NCBI GenBank assembly: GCA_023898405.1 | Contig: CP060221.1 | Location: 2,061,501 to 2,125,500, forward strand | Direction of reading: 5' to 3' | Length of the DNA: 64,000 nt | Source: Myxococcales bacterium | Lineage (GTDB): Bacteria > Myxococcota > UBA727 > JABDBI01 | Shown: positions 8,275 through 16,693 of the stretch, in pieces | Numbering within the stretch: the stretch's first letter is position 1 | How the letters are laid out: each line of letters starts with the position of its first letter | The notes under the pieces: generated by a model | Databases searched by the model: none | Told to the model about the DNA's origin: nothing | The model's input: only the letters and a program-made list of their open reading frames with translations | Position numbers and translations under genes: made by a program

Positions 8275-9818
8275 GGGCCAAAAATCTCCATGAGATCAAG
8301 AGGATATATTTGATTGGTGACTGGACTTAAAGCCCATAGATTGTAACCAGGAACGTAGGTTTCAGAATAATCGCGTATAAAAAGCTGAGCAGGATTTATT
8401 ACGACTTTTTTATTTTGATCTTTATTAAGTTTGATAGGCTCTACGAAGGGAAAAGGAAAAAATCCATCTTTGAGACTGTATGCAATCAAATTTGCATCAG
8501 CACTAATCAAAAAAACTATGTCGTCATGCCAGTGTTTGGCCAATGTAAGCGCAAATGGACGATGGTAGCTGTGGGTTTTTATATGCTCTTTCTTAAGACT
8601 TGTGGCGCTTACTTCAAGCACAGCAATGCGGTTACCCCATGCCTCGGGAACCACCAGTTTTCCATCGATAAAAGTAGGGATGGCTGGTGTAAAGTTATTC
8701 ATAGTAATTTGAGAGCTTACGCTCAATTTTTGCTTAGCGGAAATCACAATTTTTACTAATCCCGCATTATCACTCTTGGCCGGATTTGAGTTTATATCGT
8801 GATAGCTTCCAGAGCAGCTTACCCAAACTTCAGAGTTTGATTGCGCCACAAAATATTGTGGATTTTTAAAAGGAAGAGCAATGATGTCTCGTGTTACAAA
8901 ACTATCATTTTCAATTGCGATCAGCGCAATAATGCCAGGTCCCACCAAGGCTTTTTCGCCTTTAACTGTTCCGGCCGCTTGATAGTAATTGACAAAGCTT
9001 ACAAGAAAAGTGTTTTTATCTAAGACGTGAATATTTTCAGGGTTATGGGCATAGGAGCGGGTGATTGTTGTACTGGCAGGTGAACGACCATCAGCTTGTA
9101 TCGGATTTTTTAAAGTTAGCGGTGGCTTATTTTCAAAGAGATAAAGTTTGCCGGTGTTATCGAGTAGGCGAGTTTTCGAGATGATTTCATTTTTCTCAAG
9201 GCTGATTAAAGCAAGTTCGCTGGTGCCAAAAAATGGAACTATGGCATAATCGTTGAGTCGTGCCACCATGCGTGGAACGAGATTTGAGCTCATTTTTGGA
9301 TTTAAGAAAATAGTTTTTGTAGGTGCTTTTTTAAGCTTCCAGTGCTCATCGACAGGGTGAGCTCTGACTAAAGCCGCAGAGCTTGATAGTAAAAGAGCTT
9401 CAGACTTATTTAGTGAAATATGATCAATCTCTAGGCCAGTGCTGAAAGGCTTTTTTGCCGCAAATGCGAGTTTTTCGCTGAGGTCTTTAACTGAGTAGTT
9501 GGAATAATAAATTCTGCCATTAACAGTAAAGGCAAGATCTCCCCTTGGTTGCTTGGAATCAAGATCTATTTCAATATCGAAACTTCCATCTTGAGCCGAA
9601 GTTGTTTTGAACTCTTTAGTGCCCACTCCAAAAGATATGCCGGTTTTAGGGGGAGTAGCGCCTTTAAATCCTCTGGCGCGAACACCTTTTTGGGTCTGTG
9701 CCATGACAATGTATTGATGTTTGATCGGCCCTTTTGGAAGGTCTTTAAATAGAGTTTTGTCACTGCCACAAGCAGACAGGAAGAACAGGCTCAATAAGAG
9801 CAGAAAAAATTTTCTCAT
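8271..9818 (-). CDS. Surface/periplasmic lipoprotein, beta-propeller-like (BtuG-like position)
   Basis: This is a 515-residue lipoprotein with signal peptide and lipobox (LFFLSAC, Cys17). After the lipobox there is a short Ig/carboxypeptidase-regulatory-like segment (residues about 35-115). A long beta-rich region follows with repeated blade-like strands such as ELALISLEKNEII, PGIIALIAIEND, SEVWVSCSGS and NRIAVLEVSA. This looks like a YncE/quinoprotein-type propeller. It overlaps the TonB receptor stop by ATGA and the btuF-like start by GTGA. In Bacteroides, BtuG is a propeller lipoprotein that caps BtuB and captures B12. An analogous role is suggested by position and fold impression only; no binding residues were identified. 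Confidence 0.7.
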   Translation of the reverse strand: MRKFFLLLLSLFFLSACGSDKTLFKDLPKGPIKHQYIVMAQTQKGVRARGFKGATPPKTGISFGVGTKEFKTTSAQDGSFDIEIDLDSKQPRGDLAFTVNGRIYYSNYSVKDLSEKLAFAAKKPFSTGLEIDHISLNKSEALLLSSSAALVRAHPVDEHWKLKKAPTKTIFLNPKMSSNLVPRMVARLNDYAIVPFFGTSELALISLEKNEIISKTRLLDNTGKLYLFENKPPLTLKNPIQADGRSPASTTITRSYAHNPENIHVLDKNTFLVSFVNYYQAAGTVKGEKALVGPGIIALIAIENDSFVTRDIIALPFKNPQYFVAQSNSEVWVSCSGSYHDINSNPAKSDNAGLVKIVISAKQKLSVSSQITMNNFTPAIPTFIDGKLVVPEAWGNRIAVLEVSATSLKKEHIKTHSYHRPFALTLAKHWHDDIVFLISADANLIAYSLKDGFFPFPFVEPIKLNKDQNKKVVINPAQLFIRDYSETYVPGYNLWALSPVTNQIYPLDLMEIFGP

Positions 9819-11641
9819 AGACTCTCCAATTCAATTTGGGCGTAGAATATAGTGCCAGGAAGTGGCATTTCATACGTATCTCTCGCCGTTTTTACATTGA
9901 AAATATTGCTTACCGAGAATGAGGTGGTGGCTTTTTTGAACACTCTGGCTGAGATGATTGCATCAACTAAAGCATATGCATCGGTTTTTAATGTGCCATT
10001 TAAATTTGCTGAAGTTGGCCCTCGATAACGAGAAAGAATACTGAAATTTATAAAATCTTGTGGACCTATGCGCAGTTTGCTTAAACCAAGAAATGGTGGC
10101 GCTTGGGGAAGAGGGGCATTAGTTTCTTTGACTTTGGTATAAAGAAAGGAATTTTTAGTTTCAAATTTAAGCCAGTCAGAAGGTTCGTAATCAAAACTCA
10201 GTTCTACCCCATATCGTTGGGCTTCTTCTGTGTTGATAGGGTAGTACTTGCTTGCAAACAGAGGAATGTGAATGATCACGTCGCTCAAATGGCCTAAGAA
10301 GGCTAAAACATGAACATGGGCATTGGAGCCTATTTTGTAGCCTGCGCCCAACTCAATGTCCCATACACCTTCTTTGGTGAGATCGGGATTGCCCACAAAA
10401 AAATTGTTGTTGGCGTAGAGCTCTAAAAATGTTGGCAGTCGCTGAGAACGCGCGTAGCGAGCAGTGAGAGTCAACTGCTTGCTTGGCTCAATGCTAAATC
10501 CAAGATTCTTTTTAAAAACCAATCCAAATTTTTCATATCCGATCATACTAAATTCAGCAAATATGGTTGGTTTCATGCGGCCACTTAAATGATTGACGCG
10601 CTTCATGACAAAACCGCCACCAAAGCGGCTTTGGTCAAGCTCATAGGCTTTTTCAATTACGATTTGTTGTGCCAGATCAAAGTCCATACCCTTGAACCAT
10701 TTTATTGGGCGTACACCAAAAGTGATTTCATGAGTGCTACTTAAAAATTGCTCGTTCTTGAGGGGAATATCTGATGTTTGATAGTTAAAGAGGCTGTTAG
10801 CAACATTGGTGTAGAATTCGACGCTGTCAAGCTTTTTGGATACTCCGAGTGATAAGCCAGAAAAAACAGTGTTGCTTCTTAGATCTGGACTTGGAGCAGA
10901 AGCAAATCCTGCAATGCCACCTTCATGAGTGTTGATGGCAAACAATATATGCCCGCCCGATGTAGGAGTTTTTCGTTGGTATTTGAGCAGCCCCTGCATG
11001 CGATGCTGATCATTGTTCTCCCTAGTAAATTGATTTTTTGGATCATTTTTATCCAGATATGGTGAAGAAAAGCTAAAACGACCATTGGTAGATGATATTT
11101 GCATTGCGGCAAAAATACTGGAGTAATCATCGATGGGCATACCAGCGCTGGCGCCAGCTTTGATCGAATATTCAGAGCCAATACCAAAAATTCCTTTGGC
11201 GTAAGGAGTGGTAAAGTGTGGGAGAGAGATGGAAAGACTTTGGGCGCTAGCTTGCATGCGACTGGCTGCAAAGAGAAACATGGCATTGGCATCGCTAAAA
11301 CCATTTACCGGATTGTTAAGATTTAAACCTTCCAAATCAATTTTGAGTTGAGAATGAGAAAGTCCTCGATAACGAATATCAGAACTTCCCAAAGGTCCAC
11401 CTTTTTGTGTGAGGGTGAGCCCTGGAATATGCAAAAGCATGGAAGAGTCGGCGGGAGTCTGATAGGAACTGCTATCGGTAAAATAATCAAAGTTGGTTTC
11501 ATCAACGGGTTCAATTTTTTCTTCGATGATTGTTTGATTATTATTGTGAGAAATTTCTGCTTTACTTTCTTGTTGAGGGGCAGTGAAAACCTGCAGGGAA
11601 GCAAATACAAAGACTGCTCCAATATTTTTTTGAAATGACAT
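9815..11641 (-). CDS. btuB: TonB-dependent outer-membrane receptor (BtuB-like)
   Basis: This is a ligand-gated beta-barrel that brings a nutrient, probably cobalamin, across the outer membrane using TonB energy. The chosen start is ATG at 11641 (608 residues), which gives a normal signal peptide (MSFQKNIGAVFVFASLQVFT); the frame is open to 11692. The plug domain is visible at residues about 60-160 (LLHIPGLTLTQKGG, DIRYRGLSHSQLKIDLEG). Alternating barrel strands continue to the C-terminus (IFYAQIELESL). Length is close to BtuB (about 600). It is the first gene of the importer operon. No cobalamin riboswitch was recognised in the 120-170 bases upstream. Confidence 0.9.
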   Translation of the reverse strand: MSFQKNIGAVFVFASLQVFTAPQQESKAEISHNNNQTIIEEKIEPVDETNFDYFTDSSSYQTPADSSMLLHIPGLTLTQKGGPLGSSDIRYRGLSHSQLKIDLEGLNLNNPVNGFSDANAMFLFAASRMQASAQSLSISLPHFTTPYAKGIFGIGSEYSIKAGASAGMPIDDYSSIFAAMQISSTNGRFSFSSPYLDKNDPKNQFTRENNDQHRMQGLLKYQRKTPTSGGHILFAINTHEGGIAGFASAPSPDLRSNTVFSGLSLGVSKKLDSVEFYTNVANSLFNYQTSDIPLKNEQFLSSTHEITFGVRPIKWFKGMDFDLAQQIVIEKAYELDQSRFGGGFVMKRVNHLSGRMKPTIFAEFSMIGYEKFGLVFKKNLGFSIEPSKQLTLTARYARSQRLPTFLELYANNNFFVGNPDLTKEGVWDIELGAGYKIGSNAHVHVLAFLGHLSDVIIHIPLFASKYYPINTEEAQRYGVELSFDYEPSDWLKFETKNSFLYTKVKETNAPLPQAPPFLGLSKLRIGPQDFINFSILSRYRGPTSANLNGTLKTDAYALVDAIISARVFKKATTSFSVSNIFNVKTARDTYEMPLPGTIFYAQIELESL

Positions 11642-11811
11642 AAAACACACCCATCGCTTTAATACACGGTAATTGAGACGGAGCATTAACAACTGAAAGA
11701 TTTAAAGAATGGACTAGCAACGGGATTTCGATAATTCAAATGGGGAAGAAATAATCATGGATTTTGTAATGCGCCTCGGACAATAATCAAAAAAAGAAAA
11801 TAGGGGGAGTA

Positions 11812-13845
11812 ATGATGAAATGCTTTAAAAGCTCACTATTGCTTGTCAGTGTGGTGTTGTTAGGCTGCAACAGTACATGGACAAAAACAATTAAGGGTAC
11901 GAGAGCTATGAAAGGAAGTTATCGTTCGCATTCGAATATGGGCGGCAGTGATATTTTTGCACGTTGTCAAAATTATCTTGATGAGGCAGGGGCTTTAAAA
12001 AAACAATTGATAGAGCAAGCACCGAGAGTTTCATTTCTTAACACACTTAATACTTACAATGAGATCTTAATACGACTTGATGCTGCCATGAGCCAGGCTT
12101 CACTTTTTTCACAGGTCCATCCAAATGAAAAAGTGCGCAAAGAAGCTGAAAGTTGTGAACAGAAGGCATCAAGTTTTTCTACGGATCTATTTTTGGACCA
12201 CGAAGTATTTGCTGCTCTTCAACAAGGAGAAAACGCTAAGCTTGATCAAGAAGCCTCACGCTTGGTAGAACACACATTAAGAGATTTCCGACGTTCTGGG
12301 GTAGATAAGAGCGAAGAAGAGCGCCAGCACATCAAAAAGATACAAGAAGAGCTGGTGGATATTGGACAGCAATTTGGACAAAACATTCGCGATGATCGTT
12401 TGGTGATCAAGCTCGATAGTGTTGATGATCTTAAAGGTATGCCAGCAGATTTTATTAAGTCTCATCAAGCGGGAGCGGATGGCAAAATCGAAATTTCTAC
12501 CGATTATCCAGACTACATTCCTTTTATGAAATATGCCGATAGCGATAAGTACAAAAAGGAATTGCGCTTTCAGTATTTAAACAGAGCTGCTGCTAATAGC
12601 CCAGTTTTGAAACAGATGATCGCTAAGCGCTATGAACTTGCACAATTGCTCGGCTACAAATCATATGCTGACTATATTGTTGAAGATAAAATGATTAAAA
12701 ATGCTCAATCAATCCATGAGTTTATTAAAAAGATTTCTGATATTGCTAAAGAAGGTGCAGATAAAGAATATGCAGCACTGCTACAGTTTAAGCGTCAAAA
12801 AGATTCTCAAGCTTCTGCCATTGAAGGCTATGAAAGCAGCTACTTAGAAGAACTTTATAAGAAAAAGCATTTCGGCATTGATTCTCAACAGGTGCGTTCT
12901 TATTTTGCCTATAACAAAGTGCTTGATGGGCTATTGGCTGTAACAGGAAAACTTTTTGGAATTCATTATGAGCCAGTGAGTAATGCTGAGGTTTGGCATC
13001 CTTCGGTAGTGAGCTATGATGTTTTTGATAATCAGAAAAAACTTGGCCGCATTTATCTCGATATGCATCCGCGTGAGGGAAAATACAAACACGCGGCTCA
13101 ATTCACGGTGTTAAGTGGACTTAAAGATCGGCAATACCCTGAAGGTGCTCTGGTGTGTAATTTGCCTGAACCCACCGAAAATGATGCTAATGCTTTGATG
13201 GAACATCGTGAAGTTGTTACTATGTTTCACGAGTTTGGTCATCTTTTGCATCATATTTTTGCCGGCCAACAACAGTGGATGGCATTTTCGGGTGTTGCTA
13301 CCGAATGGGATTTTGTTGAAGCCCCATCGCAGTTGCTGGAAGAGTGGGCGTGGTCTGCTGAAGTTTTAAATACTTTTGCTACCAATGAAAAAAATGAGGC
13401 AATTCCTGTTGAGTTAGTGAGTAAAATGCGTGCAGCGGAGGAATTTGGTAAGGCTATATCGGTGCGTCAGCAAATGTTTTACGCAGCCTTGAGCGCAGAT
13501 TATTTTGATAAAGATCCAAAAAGTTTTGAGCCGCTCGAACTTTTGCAAAAGCTACAAGCACAATACTCTTATTTTCCCTATCAGAGTAAAACACATTTTG
13601 AGAATAGTTTTGGTCACCTCGAAGGCTATTCAGCGATGTACTATACCTACATGTGGTCATTAAGCATTGCCAAAGATTTGTTGGAGCCTTTTAAAAATAA
13701 CGGGCTTATGGATTTAACTACGGCAGCTCGCTATCGTGATTTAGTGCTCAAACCAGGGGGCTCCAAGGATGCCAAAGATTTGGTCGAAGATTTCTTGGGG
13801 CGTTCCTTTAGTTTTGATGCTTTTGAAAAATGGTTGAAAGCTTAA
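11812..13845 (+). CDS. M3-family oligopeptidase, predicted lipoprotein
   Basis: This is a zinc oligopeptidase of the thimet/Dcp family that degrades short peptides. It is unusual in carrying a signal peptide with lipobox (VVLLGC), so it should be tethered in the periplasm or on the outer membrane. It has 677 residues. The catalytic motif is HEFGHLLHH (His473, Glu474, His477), with the third ligand in FVEAPSQLLEEW (Glu503). The C-terminal YSAMYYTYMWS segment is also typical of the family. The start follows a strong AGGGGGAG site; ATGs at 11812 and 11815 are equivalent. A rho-independent terminator lies downstream at 13922. Confidence 0.9.
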   Translation: MMKCFKSSLLLVSVVLLGCNSTWTKTIKGTRAMKGSYRSHSNMGGSDIFARCQNYLDEAGALKKQLIEQAPRVSFLNTLNTYNEILIRLDAAMSQASLFSQVHPNEKVRKEAESCEQKASSFSTDLFLDHEVFAALQQGENAKLDQEASRLVEHTLRDFRRSGVDKSEEERQHIKKIQEELVDIGQQFGQNIRDDRLVIKLDSVDDLKGMPADFIKSHQAGADGKIEISTDYPDYIPFMKYADSDKYKKELRFQYLNRAAANSPVLKQMIAKRYELAQLLGYKSYADYIVEDKMIKNAQSIHEFIKKISDIAKEGADKEYAALLQFKRQKDSQASAIEGYESSYLEELYKKKHFGIDSQQVRSYFAYNKVLDGLLAVTGKLFGIHYEPVSNAEVWHPSVVSYDVFDNQKKLGRIYLDMHPREGKYKHAAQFTVLSGLKDRQYPEGALVCNLPEPTENDANALMEHREVVTMFHEFGHLLHHIFAGQQQWMAFSGVATEWDFVEAPSQLLEEWAWSAEVLNTFATNEKNEAIPVELVSKMRAAEEFGKAISVRQQMFYAALSADYFDKDPKSFEPLELLQKLQAQYSYFPYQSKTHFENSFGHLEGYSAMYYTYMWSLSIAKDLLEPFKNNGLMDLTTAARYRDLVLKPGGSKDAKDLVEDFLGRSFSFDAFEKWLKA

Positions 13846-13921
13846 GATTTGTTGAATTGGTGTTGGTTATTCCCTACATAGTTTACTAAGGCCAGTAAAA
13901 ATCTATCTATAGTAAGTAAAA

Positions 13922-13955
13922 AACAATGCCGCTCGAAGAAGTGGCGTTGTTTTTT
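13922..13955 (+). terminator. Rho-independent terminator after the M3 peptidase gene
   Basis: A 12-base stem (AACAATGCCGCT with AGTGGCGTTGTT, one G-T and one A-C position) with a six-base loop is followed by a run of T. It lies 77 bases after the M3 peptidase stop on the + strand. The rest of the 13846-14140 gap is AT-rich and holds no recognised gene. Confidence 0.8.
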
Positions 13956-14140
13956 ATGTTCTAAAAAACAATTTAAGACTTGTCTGCTAAAAAAAATCTA
14001 GTTTTAATATTCTTTATTTTGAAAAAAGCTTGTTAGTCATGCAGTTATAAAATTTATTTCATTAATGTGACAGAATTGCTGTTTAGATCCGTCTTAGATA
14101 TTACATCAATAAGCGATTTAATCTGTTTCTAAATGTTTTA

Positions 14141-15310
14141 TTGATGGTGATTGCTGTGAAATTAAATATTGTTTTGTTGGTTTTTTTTATTGCTGGCACA
14201 AGTGGGGTGGCTGATTCTGCAGGTATTCTCTTATTTGGTGATTTTGGTACGGGAGAAAAAGATCAAGGCTTGGTAGCTGAGCAGATGATTCAGTACTGCA
14301 AAGAAAATGGATGTGATTTTGCCATAACCACGGGAGATAATGTCTATCCGAGGGGTATAGAAAACCTCAAAAATAATGAAGCAGACTACAATAATGGAAA
14401 GCCAAACTTTAAGGTTGCCGTGGAAAAATTTGTTAAATTTTATGGCCCTATGAAAATGCCTTTCTACATGAGTTACGGTAATCACGATGTGGGGAATGAA
14501 GGTCCTATAAGTATTTTTAAAGATTTATTTAAAGGAGAGTCTACTCTAAAAAAACGAACTCTGGCTTTGATGAGTAATGAAATTAATTTTACGAAAAATA
14601 GTGATAACCCAACGCTCACTGACTCTATGAATCGTTCTTCGAGCTTATGGTATTTTCCTGATGCATATTATTCCGTTACTGAGAAAGGAAACACTTACCT
14701 GCATAGCATTAATACCAATACTTATCCTCATAGAGCGCTTTCGGATAATAATGATGCTATCAATACGAAAAGTGAAAATTTTGAGCAGAAAAAGTGGCTG
14801 GAAAAATCCTTGTCTTCAAATAAAGGATGGAAGATAGTTTTTGGTCATATGCCACTGTATAGCCATGGCTTGCATGGATGGTTAGAAAGCTCTTCCATCA
14901 AGAATTTCCGCAACTCAATCATAGATACGCTGTGTGAAAATAAAGTTGATTTTTATCTTTCGGGTCATGACCATCATTTGGAAGTAGACAAACATCTTTG
15001 TTCCAATGGGCATGTCATAGTTTCCGTTATAAGCGGTGCAGCTGCTAAACGGGGGAGGATTTATAAGAGCTCATTTCCTATATTTTCTTCGGAAAAAAAT
15101 TTCCTGTGGGGTAATGGTCAGCATTATAAAGGTGACAAATCTATCTACCACAGCGATGATGATGCTTTAGGGTTTTCATATGTAAAAATTGTGAGCCCTA
15201 CAGAAGCTAAACTCATAATGAAACAAACTATCGGAAACACCAAGTTGAGACAGGATGGCTGCTTTACCATTGAAAAAGGAAAAAATATTTCAGCTACTGG
15301 GTGCTTATAA
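14141..15310 (+). CDS. Secreted purple-acid-phosphatase-type metallophosphoesterase
   Basis: This is a predicted exported phosphatase with a dinuclear metal centre, closest in layout to tartrate-resistant acid phosphatase. It has 389 residues with an N-terminal signal peptide (LNIVLLVFFIAGTSG). The five metal-binding blocks occur in order: FGDFGTG, TGDNVY, YGNHD, FGHMP and SGHDHH. The start is uncertain: TTG 14141, ATG 14144 and GTG 14156 are all in frame with no strong ribosome site. It stands alone, convergent with the histidine kinase gene. Substrate is unknown. Confidence 0.88.
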   Translation: MMVIAVKLNIVLLVFFIAGTSGVADSAGILLFGDFGTGEKDQGLVAEQMIQYCKENGCDFAITTGDNVYPRGIENLKNNEADYNNGKPNFKVAVEKFVKFYGPMKMPFYMSYGNHDVGNEGPISIFKDLFKGESTLKKRTLALMSNEINFTKNSDNPTLTDSMNRSSSLWYFPDAYYSVTEKGNTYLHSINTNTYPHRALSDNNDAINTKSENFEQKKWLEKSLSSNKGWKIVFGHMPLYSHGLHGWLESSSIKNFRNSIIDTLCENKVDFYLSGHDHHLEVDKHLCSNGHVIVSVISGAAAKRGRIYKSSFPIFSSEKNFLWGNGQHYKGDKSIYHSDDDALGFSYVKIVSPTEAKLIMKQTIGNTKLRQDGCFTIEKGKNISATGCL

Positions 15311-15423
15311 AAAATGCAGTAAGGGCAAACTGATTTTAGAGAGTAGAGCTGTGATGTGGATTTACGTAAAAAACAACATACAGCTTTTGCTGCAGTTTGC
15401 CTGCTTTATTGCGCTAGCATTTA

Positions 15424-16620
15424 TTATGGTTGGTCGATTTTTGGAAAACTTAAAATAAAATTTGTATAAGTTTTATGATCGCTTGAGCAAGAGATTTCTC
15501 CCTGAAATCGCTGCATCACCTCTTTGCAAAATGACAAACCAATTCCCGTACCATGTTTTTTTCCATAAGTTGTCAAAGGCAAAAATAAAGAGGGAAAAAT
15601 ATCTTTTGGAATTCCACCGGTATAGTCACAAAAGTGGAGTTGGTTTTTTGTTTCGCTACAATGGCTACTTAGAATAATGCATCCTTGTTTTTTTATGCGG
15701 AATTGACTCAGGCTATTGTTAAGCAGATTAAAGATTACATGTACAAATAAATTAGAGTCACCATAAAACAAAAAATCGCTTACTTGAGAGCTGTCGATAA
15801 GTGTGCGCTCGTTATTTTCAAAAACAAAATTTTCAAAGGCAAAATCTAAATTTTCCTTTATGTGACACTTTTCTAGTTTGTCTAATCCTTTTACTCCTCG
15901 AAAACGTTTGAGCATCATATCGATAAATAAGAGATTACTTCTGCTCATTTTATACAGGCCGCTGGGGGCACTAGATAGATAGTTTAATATTTGTGGAGCA
16001 ATGGGAATTTTTTCCTTTGCAGGATATCGCTCATAAGTGTCAACAAGAGATGGCATATGAGAATCAAAGGTTTTGCAAGCAAGAGAAATAGTGGTTAAAG
16101 GAGTTCGTAGCTCGTGAGCGATTGTTGCACTGAGTATTCTTAGGCTGGCTATTTTTTCTTGAGTATCGTTATCGCGCTTTCTGCTAAAAACCATGCCTAT
16201 GATAAGAGAGAAAGCGACCACATAGAGAAGTTGGCAAAGTGCTGAAAGAGTGAAATAAAAATTTCCGACAAAGAGCCCGCTGAGGATAAAAGCAGTTATT
16301 AGTCCTCCAGCAAGTAGGCTTAGATACATTTGCCAATTAACTAATGTAGCTAATAAGAAAAAAGAAAGGCACATTCCCGCATGCCAAAAAAATGAGGAAT
16401 TATTGAACAAAAACATGATGGTTGAAAGGAAAGGAAGGCAGTAAAAAAGTGTGAATATCCAAAAATAAGGATGGTAGGGCTGATAAATTTTCGGCCAATT
16501 TTTATAAAATAAAAGCGAAAAGCAAAGCATGCCGCATATTAATCTTAGGAGCAAAGTGAGATCATAAAATGCAATTTCCTTAGGCATCCAAACAAACAAT
16601 GGTAAAAAATAATTGGCCAC
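15424..16620 (-). CDS. Membrane histidine kinase with CqsS/LqsS-like sensor; 5' end uncertain
   Basis: This is a sensor kinase of at least 398 residues. The N-terminal third has about six membrane helices without a large periplasmic loop. The H-box is IAHELRTPLTTISL (His169), the N-box HVIFNLLNNSLSQF, and the G-box region GTGIGLSFCKEVMQRF ends in an ILSFP block. The sensor pattern (YFLPLFVW, later FYCLPFLSTIMFLFNN) and the LSFCK...VMQ...ILSFP end recall CqsS/LqsS alpha-hydroxyketone sensors; this is a family impression, not a computed match. The only normal in-frame start is GTG 16620. The frame stays open to about 16692 and still encodes hydrophobic residues (YYGVFCVFCVANYF), so the true N-terminus is probably longer. 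There is no receiver domain. It is 73 bases downstream of the SSS symporter gene. Confidence 0.82.
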   Translation of the reverse strand: MANYFLPLFVWMPKEIAFYDLTLLLRLICGMLCFSLLFYKNWPKIYQPYHPYFWIFTLFYCLPFLSTIMFLFNNSSFFWHAGMCLSFFLLATLVNWQMYLSLLAGGLITAFILSGLFVGNFYFTLSALCQLLYVVAFSLIIGMVFSRKRDNDTQEKIASLRILSATIAHELRTPLTTISLACKTFDSHMPSLVDTYERYPAKEKIPIAPQILNYLSSAPSGLYKMSRSNLLFIDMMLKRFRGVKGLDKLEKCHIKENLDFAFENFVFENNERTLIDSSQVSDFLFYGDSNLFVHVIFNLLNNSLSQFRIKKQGCIILSSHCSETKNQLHFCDYTGGIPKDIFPSLFLPLTTYGKKHGTGIGLSFCKEVMQRFQGEISCSSDHKTYTNFILSFPKIDQP

Positions 16621-16693
16621 GCAAAAAACACAAAAAACACCGTAATATTTTTCGCATCGTTCTTTGTCGAAGTAATAAAACGGCGATTTAATT

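Noticed and set aside
11640..11815. Possible cobalamin riboswitch upstream of the TonB receptor gene
   Set aside because: No B12-box-like sequence or multi-stem architecture visible, and the space is too short for a full cobalamin riboswitch on the minus strand.
15255..15458. 67-codon frame ending in a hydrophobic helix, and a possible 34-residue membrane peptide from ATG 15354
   Set aside because: It overlaps both the phosphatase and kinase 3' ends. A GGCAAACTG/CAGTTTGCC inverted repeat lies in the same place and the ribosome site is weak, so coding is unsupported.
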